From the NCBI GenBank assembly GCA_964409165.1, contig CAYPCH010000131.1, forward strand, positions 1 through 9,994: a stretch of DNA of 9,994 bases. The letters run 5' to 3'. The notes beneath the pieces are model-generated. The model made no database searches and was not told the DNA's origin. It saw only the letters and a list, made by a program, of their open reading frames with translations. The position numbers were made by a program, and so were the translations under genes. Of this stretch, positions 5,660-9,994 are shown in pieces. Position 1 is the stretch's first letter. The number at the start of each line of letters is the position of its first letter. This DNA is from CAYPCH01 sp964409165. GTDB taxonomy: Bacteria > Bacillota > Clostridia > Acetivibrionales > Acetivibrionaceae.

Positions 5660-7069
5660 ATGGTTGAAAAGGTGATTGATGCAATAAAAAAAAATAGAAT
5701 AATACATAGTGGAGATGCTATTGTTGTAGGTATTTCCGGGGGACCTGACTCGGTTTGCCTTCTTCATCTTTTATGTTCATTAAGAGAGAGCATGGAGCTG
5801 AAGCTGTACGCTGCACATGTCAACCATTTGCTTAGAGGCGAAGAATCGGATGAGGATGAAAGCTATGTCAGGGACTTCTGCGAAAAACTTAATGTAGAGC
5901 TAAAAACAGTTCATGCGGATATAAAAAAGCTTGCTGGCAGTAAGGGAATATCTCTTGAGGAGGCTGGAAGAATAGTACGGTATGAATTGTTTGACAATGT
6001 CGCACATTCCTTTTTGGCAAATAAAATTGCTGTCGCCCACAATAAAAATGATCAGGCAGAAACGGTTATAATGAATATAATCAGAGGTGCCGGGCTTGAC
6101 GGGCTTAAGGCAATGGAGCATATCAACGGAAGAATTATCAGACCACTTTTGGGAATAGAAAGAAAAGAAATTGAGGATTACTGCATATTGCACAAGCTGA
6201 ATCCAAGGATTGACAGTTCAAATCTTGAAAACATATATACAAGAAACAAAGTGAGACTTGATTTGGTACCACATATTAACAAATTATTCAATGCAGATAT
6301 AGTGCATAGTATAACTAAAATGTCCGATCTTATAAAAGATGAGAGTGAATATATTGACAACTGCGTATTAGACTTATATAATAAAACTCTTATTAGGCAG
6401 GAAAACGATGAGTTTCACTTAAAATTGCAGATGCTTCAGAAGTGCCACATAGCGGCAAAAAGAAGAATAATCCGTAATTACATAAAGGAAGTACGAGGAA
6501 ATATTAAAGGAATTGAAAACATACATATTGATAGTATAATAGATTTGGTCGATAATGGTAAGACAGGCTCTATGCTTCATCTTCCGGGAGGCTTGCGAGT
6601 AAGAAAGTATTATAAAACCTTCAAGATATATGAGGAAAGTAGCGAGAAAGCTATTGGGGATTTTGACTTAAAGCTTGTTATACCCGGAGTTACTCACATC
6701 AATGAACTGGACTCCTGTATTTATGCTGAAGTACTTGATGATTTTAACATAAAAGAACTGAATGAACTGAAAGAGGCAAAAAGCAATTCAATGGAGCAGT
6801 TTTTTGATTATGATAAAACAATCGGGGGAATAAATGTTAGAAGGCGGAAAGATGGAGATATTATAAAGCCTTTAAAATCGATAGGAACAAAAAAGCTTAA
6901 GGAATATTTTATTGACAATAAGATTCCAAGGGACTTAAGGGATAAAATACCTTTAGTTGCAATTGGCAAAGAAATTATATGGATTATCGGGTACAAAATA
7001 AATGATAAATTTAAAGCAACTGAAAATACTAAAAAAGTACTAAAATTAACATATAAAAAGAATATATAA
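5660..7069 (+). CDS. tilS: tRNA(Ile)-lysidine synthase
   Basis: Uses ATP and lysine to convert the wobble C34 of tRNA-Ile(CAU) to lysidine, allowing AUA decoding; essential in most bacteria. The 469-residue protein has the N-type ATP-pyrophosphatase P-loop SGGPDS (26-31), AAHVNHLLRGEESDEDE (51-67), AHNKNDQAETVIMNIIRGAG (126-145), a middle substrate-binding domain (about 215-320), and the TilS C-terminal domain (about 385-465) with RRRKDGDIIKPL (394-405). The ATG at 5660 gives the usual family N-terminus; an in-frame ATG at 5591 lies inside dnaB and would add 23 unrelated residues. The ribosome site is weak: AGGGG (5641-5645), overlapping the dnaB stop, is 14 nt away, so translational coupling to dnaB is likely. 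hpt follows, as in many Firmicutes. Confidence 0.95.
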   Translation: MVEKVIDAIKKNRIIHSGDAIVVGISGGPDSVCLLHLLCSLRESMELKLYAAHVNHLLRGEESDEDESYVRDFCEKLNVELKTVHADIKKLAGSKGISLEEAGRIVRYELFDNVAHSFLANKIAVAHNKNDQAETVIMNIIRGAGLDGLKAMEHINGRIIRPLLGIERKEIEDYCILHKLNPRIDSSNLENIYTRNKVRLDLVPHINKLFNADIVHSITKMSDLIKDESEYIDNCVLDLYNKTLIRQENDEFHLKLQMLQKCHIAAKRRIIRNYIKEVRGNIKGIENIHIDSIIDLVDNGKTGSMLHLPGGLRVRKYYKTFKIYEESSEKAIGDFDLKLVIPGVTHINELDSCIYAEVLDDFNIKELNELKEAKSNSMEQFFDYDKTIGGINVRRRKDGDIIKPLKSIGTKKLKEYFIDNKIPRDLRDKIPLVAIGKEIIWIIGYKINDKFKATENTKKVLKLTYKKNI

Positions 7070-7088
7070 TAATAATCGGGAGGAGAAT

Positions 7089-7625
7089 ATGACTGGAGAC
7101 ATTAAAGAGGTGCTTGTATCCAGGGAAGTGCTCAAAGAAAAGGTTAAAGAGTTGGGGAAAAGAATATCGGACGACTACCGAGGTAAAGAGCTTGTACTTA
7201 TCGGAGTTTTAAAGGGAGGAGTAGTTTTTCTTTCCGATTTGATCAGAGAGATAACTGTACCCTTGGATATGGATTTTATATCTGTTTCTAGTTATGGGAA
7301 TTCTACCATATCTTCCGGGGTGGTAAGAATTATAAAGGACATAGATATAGACATCTCAGGCAAGCAGGTTCTTATAGTTGAAGACCTTGTGGACACCGGA
7401 CTGACTTTGAGCTATTTGAAAGACCTTTTCAGAAGAAGAAGCCCTGCTGATGTAAAGGTGTGTACTGCCCTTGACAAGCCTGAGAGAAGGAAGACGGAAA
7501 TTGAAATAGAATACAGGGGGATTGTTATTCCTGATAAATTTGTTGTGGGTTATGGGCTTGATTATCAAGGCAAATACAGAAATTTGCCTGACGTGTGTGT
7601 TTTGAATCCCGGTTTGGCGGAATAA
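7089..7625 (+). CDS. hpt: Hypoxanthine-guanine phosphoribosyltransferase
   Basis: Purine salvage enzyme joining hypoxanthine or guanine to PRPP to form IMP or GMP. The 178-residue length is standard for bacterial HPRT. Visible motifs are LKGGVVF (41-47, PPi loop), SSYGNST (67-73, flexible catalytic loop), the PRPP-binding signature VLIVEDLVDTGLTL (94-107), LDKPERR (128-134), and PDKFVVGYGLDYQGKYRNLP (148-167), which includes purine-contact residues. GGGAGGAG (7078-7085) lies immediately upstream; the 3-5 nt spacing is tight but acceptable. It follows tilS by 19 nt, so the two are surely co-transcribed. In B. subtilis, TilS and HprT are reported to cooperate in activating ftsH transcription; the conserved order tilS-hpt-ftsH here is compatible with that but does not show it. 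Confidence 0.96.
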   Translation: MTGDIKEVLVSREVLKEKVKELGKRISDDYRGKELVLIGVLKGGVVFLSDLIREITVPLDMDFISVSSYGNSTISSGVVRIIKDIDIDISGKQVLIVEDLVDTGLTLSYLKDLFRRRSPADVKVCTALDKPERRKTEIEIEYRGIVIPDKFVVGYGLDYQGKYRNLPDVCVLNPGLAE

Positions 7626-7629
7626 TCCT

Positions 7630-7658
7630 GTTACATAAAATATAGATTTATGTATAAT
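7630..7658 (+). promoter_or_regulatory. Candidate distal ftsH promoter
   Basis: GTTACA (7630-7635), a 17-nt spacer and a perfect TATAAT (7653-7658) lie just after the hpt stop. The spacer overlaps a perfect 7-bp AT-only inverted repeat, ACATAAA (7633-7639) with TTTATGT (7647-7653). If used, the ftsH leader would be about 230 nt. Another TATAAT at 7807-7812, closer to ftsH, has no good -35. Confidence 0.4.
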
Positions 7659-7691
7659 GTAATTTTTAAAGGTTTATTGTGTTTTATGAAC

Positions 7692-7709
7692 CATTATGTT
7701 AATATAATG
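7692..7709. promoter_or_regulatory. 18-nt near-perfect palindrome in the ftsH leader
   Basis: CATTATGTTAATATAATG is symmetric except for one mismatched pair (G/T) either side of the central TTAA. Size and symmetry fit an operator for a dimeric regulator, but it is entirely AT-rich apart from its ends and no regulator can be named from sequence. It does not match the CIRCE or CtsR consensus. Confidence 0.25.
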
Positions 7710-7772
7710 TAATATATACAATGGGAAACATACAATTTTCCTAAAATTTGCATATGACAGTTGTTAAAACAG

Positions 7773-7804
7773 TTTAGTAGTTTAGTAATTTAGAGACGCT
7801 AAAC
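7773..7804 (+). repeat. Triple 8-nt repeat plus inverted copy before ftsH
   Basis: TTTAGTAG (7773), TTTAGTAA (7781) and TTTAGAGA (7789) are tandem 8-nt units, followed by the complement CTAAAC (7799-7804). GTTTAG (7780-7785) can pair with CTAAAC over 6 bp, and the other TTTAG copies compete for the same partner. TATAAT (7807-7812) lies directly downstream. It could be a regulatory array or simple slippage. The rest of the 7626-7897 spacer is AT-rich with no open frame. Confidence 0.4.
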
Positions 7805-7897
7805 AGTATAATATTTGCTTGTACTTATATATTAGCAGTTTGGTATCTTTAAGATGCGGGATTTTAGTTCGATGTTATTCATTAAGGAGGGAGCTGT

Positions 7898-9697
7898 TTG
7901 AAACATTTTAAGGGAATAAGTTTTTATATAGTTTTGTTTGTGATAATTTTAATTTTTGCAACCCTTTTTAATCAAAGTGGTCCAGACAAAACAAAAACCT
8001 ATTCGGATCTTTTGGTAGCTATTCAGAAAGGCAGTGTTGAAGTAATTGTTCTAGAGGGTAATGAGGCTACCGTTAAATTTAGAGATGATGAGAAGAAATA
8101 TAAAGTAATTATACTGGATATAGCTTCATTTATGGAGCAGGTGGATGAACCTATAAAATCGGAAACTATGGCATTTCGGAATAAATTGCCTCCGACGCCT
8201 CCATGGTGGGTGGCAATAATACCCACATTAGGTCTTATAGTCATATTTGTATTGTTCTGGGTGTTTTTCCTTCAGCAGTCACAGGGCGGCGGAGGAAACA
8301 GGGTTATGTCCTTTGGGAAAAGCAGAGCCAAGATGACCATTGACGATAAAAAGAAGATAACATTTAATGATGTAGCCGGAGCAGATGAGGAGAAGGAAGA
8401 ATTAAAAGAGATTGTGGAGTTTCTTAAGCAGCCTAAGAAGTTTGTTGAGCTTGGTGCAAGGATACCGAAAGGTGTTTTGCTTGTCGGACCTCCCGGAACC
8501 GGTAAAACACTGCTTGCAAAAGCTGTATCGGGTGAAGCTGGAGTGCCTTTCTTCAGCATTAGCGGATCTGACTTTGTTGAGATGTTTGTTGGGGTAGGTG
8601 CTTCAAGAGTCAGAGACCTTTTCGAACAGGCTAAAAAGAATTCACCCTGTATAGTGTTTATTGACGAAATTGATGCCGTAGGAAGGCACAGAGGAGCAGG
8701 ACTTGGCGGCGGTCATGATGAACGTGAGCAGACTTTGAATCAGCTTCTGGTTGAGATGGACGGTTTTGGGGTTAACGAAGGAGTAATTATACTTGCTGCC
8801 ACAAACAGACCGGATATTTTGGATCCTGCCCTATTAAGACCGGGAAGATTTGACCGTCGTGTCGTTGTAGGACTTCCGGATATTAAAGGAAGGGAAGAAA
8901 TATTGAAGGTTCATGCAAGGGGCAAGCCCTTGGCCGATGATGTAAAATTGGATGAACTTGCAAAGAGTACTCCAGGATTTACCGGAGCTGATCTTGAGAA
9001 TCTTTTGAACGAGGCTGCACTGTTAGCTGCCAGGATTAATAAAAATAAAGTTACTATGGCAGAAGTAAAGGAAGCTGTTTTTAAGGTTGTTATGGGACCT
9101 GAGAAGAAAAGCAGGGTAATGAGCGATAAGGAGAAACAACTTACTGCATATCATGAAGCGGGTCATGCTATAGCTGTAAAGGTTGCTTCAACAACCGACA
9201 AGGTGGACAGAATATCAATAATTCCTTCGGGTATGGCAGGTGGATATACCGCCTTTAAGCCCGATGAGGATAAAAAATACAATACCAAGTCCCACCTTTT
9301 GGAAAGTATAGTGATTTCTCTTGGGGGCAGGGCTGCCGAGGAAATTATTTTCGGTGAAGTCAGTACCGGGGCATATGGTGACCTCAAGCATGCAAATAGT
9401 GTTGCGAGAAGTATGATAACAAGATACGGTATGAGTGAAAAGCTGGGGAACCTGATATTCGGCAATGAAAATGATGAAGTATTTATTGGAAGAGATTTTG
9501 CACAGGCAAGGAATTACAGTGAAGAAGTAGCTGCCGAAATAGACAGGGAAGTGAAAAGCATAATAGACACCTGTTATGAAAAGACTTTGACTCTTCTTAA
9601 GGAGAATCTCAACAAGCTTCACAAAGTTGCAAATACATTGATTGAAAAAGAGAAAATTGAAGGTCAGGAATTTGAAGAGCTTTTTGCAAATGCTTAA
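7898..9697 (+). CDS. ftsH: ATP-dependent zinc metalloprotease FtsH
   Basis: Membrane-bound AAA+ protease that degrades misfolded membrane and short-lived regulatory proteins. The 599 residues comprise membrane segment 1 (about 6-25), an external domain (about 26-102), membrane segment 2 (about 104-125) and a glycine-rich linker. The AAA module has Walker A GPPGTGKT (197-204), pore loop FVG (230-232), Walker B with D256-E257, and the second region of homology (301-320) with arginine fingers. The peptidase has HEAGH (419-423) and a third zinc ligand, probably D495 in GAYGDL. All catalytic residues are intact. It lacks the longer C-terminal tail of the E. coli and B. subtilis proteins. The start is TTG at 7898: AAGGAGG (7884-7890) lies 7 nt upstream and MKHFKG precedes membrane segment 1; no ATG fits. 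A strong terminator follows. Confidence 0.97.
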   Translation: MKHFKGISFYIVLFVIILIFATLFNQSGPDKTKTYSDLLVAIQKGSVEVIVLEGNEATVKFRDDEKKYKVIILDIASFMEQVDEPIKSETMAFRNKLPPTPPWWVAIIPTLGLIVIFVLFWVFFLQQSQGGGGNRVMSFGKSRAKMTIDDKKKITFNDVAGADEEKEELKEIVEFLKQPKKFVELGARIPKGVLLVGPPGTGKTLLAKAVSGEAGVPFFSISGSDFVEMFVGVGASRVRDLFEQAKKNSPCIVFIDEIDAVGRHRGAGLGGGHDEREQTLNQLLVEMDGFGVNEGVIILAATNRPDILDPALLRPGRFDRRVVVGLPDIKGREEILKVHARGKPLADDVKLDELAKSTPGFTGADLENLLNEAALLAARINKNKVTMAEVKEAVFKVVMGPEKKSRVMSDKEKQLTAYHEAGHAIAVKVASTTDKVDRISIIPSGMAGGYTAFKPDEDKKYNTKSHLLESIVISLGGRAAEEIIFGEVSTGAYGDLKHANSVARSMITRYGMSEKLGNLIFGNENDEVFIGRDFAQARNYSEEVAAEIDREVKSIIDTCYEKTLTLLKENLNKLHKVANTLIEKEKIEGQEFEELFANA

Positions 9698-9712
9698 AGA
9701 AATTAAAAGCCG

Positions 9713-9743
9713 GAAGTAAAGTAGAAGTAAAGTAGAAGTAAAG
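9713..9743 (+). repeat. Three 11-nt tandem repeats before the ftsH terminator
   Basis: GAAGTAAAGTA occurs at 9713-9723 and 9724-9734, with a third copy (GAAGTAAAG) at 9735-9743 running into the terminator stem. The repeats lie between the ftsH stop and the hairpin. Likely replication slippage; no function is evident. Confidence 0.65.
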
Positions 9744-9768
9744 GGGCATATACGCCCCTTTTGTTTTT
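9740..9768 (+). terminator. Rho-independent terminator after ftsH
   Basis: AAAGGGGC (9740-9747) pairs with GCCCCTTT (9754-9761) around the 6-nt loop ATATAC, followed by TTTTGTTTTT. The stem is 8 bp with five G-C pairs, and is the clearest terminator in the window. On the minus strand the same stem is followed by a T/C-rich tract, so it might also have served the convergent open stretch beyond. Confidence 0.9.
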
Positions 9769-9775
9769 GTCTTTG

Positions 9776-9913
9776 TTATCCTTCTTGTGCAAGCATTTCA
9801 TGTCCCCGGATTGTTGCGGTTTTAAGGTTGTAATTTTCGTCCAGTTCTGCAACGATGTCTCTGCTGCTGAATATAAATCGGCTCAGGTATCCGTTTTTAT
9901 ATTTAGCACTATA
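9776..9913 (-). pseudogene. Possible C-terminal remnant of a decayed gene
   Basis: The minus strand is open for 45 codons, ending in TAA (9776-9778) and bounded upstream by an in-frame TAA (9914-9916). No ATG, GTG or TTG start lies near its beginning. The translation looks protein-like: KNGYLSRFIF, then DIVAELDENYNLKT, then IRGHEMLAQEG at the end, with balanced charged and hydrophobic residues. GC content is clearly higher across about 9780-9895 than in the AT-rich DNA to the right, where the frame is lost. I do not recognise the family. It converges on the ftsH terminator as a real gene end would. A chance open stretch cannot be excluded. The plus-strand open frame over the same bases looks like a shadow. 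Confidence 0.4.
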
Positions 9914-9946
9914 TTAAAAAATGGGGAAACTCAAAAAATAAAATTA

Positions 9947-9986
9947 TTGACTAAATAATTGGTATATGATAAATTATATCTTGACA
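9947..9986 (+). promoter_or_regulatory. Promoter-like boxes at the right edge
   Basis: TTGACT (9947-9952), 17 nt, then TAAATT (9970-9975) is a possible sigma-A promoter. A perfect -35, TTGACA, follows at 9981-9986; its -10 would lie outside the window. Together with the very AT-rich context this suggests a + strand gene starting beyond position 9994. Confidence 0.35.
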
Positions 9987-9994
9987 AAATAATA

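Noticed and set aside
8272..8559. Minus-strand open frame over the FtsH AAA region.
   Set aside because: Ser/Pro/Phe-rich shadow of the P-loop coding sequence; no ribosome site or promoter.
9215..9622. Minus-strand open frame of 135 codons inside ftsH.
   Set aside because: It is fully antisense to the conserved peptidase domain and its composition is what a shadow frame gives.
9761..9958. Plus-strand 65-codon open frame after ftsH.
   Set aside because: It begins with TTG inside the terminator T-tract, has no ribosome site, is Cys/Phe/Ser-rich, and lies opposite the more protein-like minus-strand frame.

Overview
This window reads as a chromosomal housekeeping segment from a low-GC, spore-former-type Firmicute of the class Clostridia. 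The protein sequences and gene order suggest the Acetivibrio/Clostridium thermocellum group, but that assignment is inference and I could not run a search. Intergenic DNA is very AT-rich. Shine-Dalgarno sites are strong AGGAG types. All eight complete genes lie on the + strand.

Layout: (1) 1-191 is an inverted/direct repeat cluster (TTCCAAGTTGGAA, TTGCTTCC, ACCGTCCCC) whose right end seems to supply the -35 box for the first gene. (2) 192-1025 is prephenate dehydratase, pheA. (3) 1026-1213 is a structured spacer. (4) 1214-1555 is a small MazG-like protein, followed closely by gdpP (1584-3593, membrane-bound c-di-AMP phosphodiesterase), rplI (3673-4122, ribosomal protein L9) and dnaB (4308-5642, replicative helicase). 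Between rplI and dnaB sits a 135-nt nested inverted-repeat element with perfect 15-nt ends. (5) tilS (5660-7069) starts 17 nt after the dnaB stop and is followed by hpt (7089-7625), then a 272-nt leader region and ftsH (7898-9697, TTG start). (6) ftsH ends at a strong Rho-independent terminator (9740-9768). Beyond it lies a short minus-strand open stretch with no start codon, which looks like the end of a decayed gene, and then AT-rich DNA with promoter-like boxes running off the window.

Functionally, two gene blocks that are widely conserved in Firmicutes lie side by side: gdpP-rplI-dnaB (second-messenger control, ribosome, replication) and tilS-hpt-ftsH (tRNA-Ile decoding, purine salvage, membrane protein quality control). 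The tight dnaB-tilS spacing suggests that MazG-like through hpt can be co-transcribed, with ftsH additionally served by promoter(s) in its long leader. pheA is probably a separate unit.

No CRISPR array, tRNA, rRNA, defence system or biosynthetic cluster is visible. The coding content is ordinary; the unusual material is in the spacers. No gene-free stretch exceeds 300 bases: the longest are 9698-9994 and 7626-7897, and both are described below.
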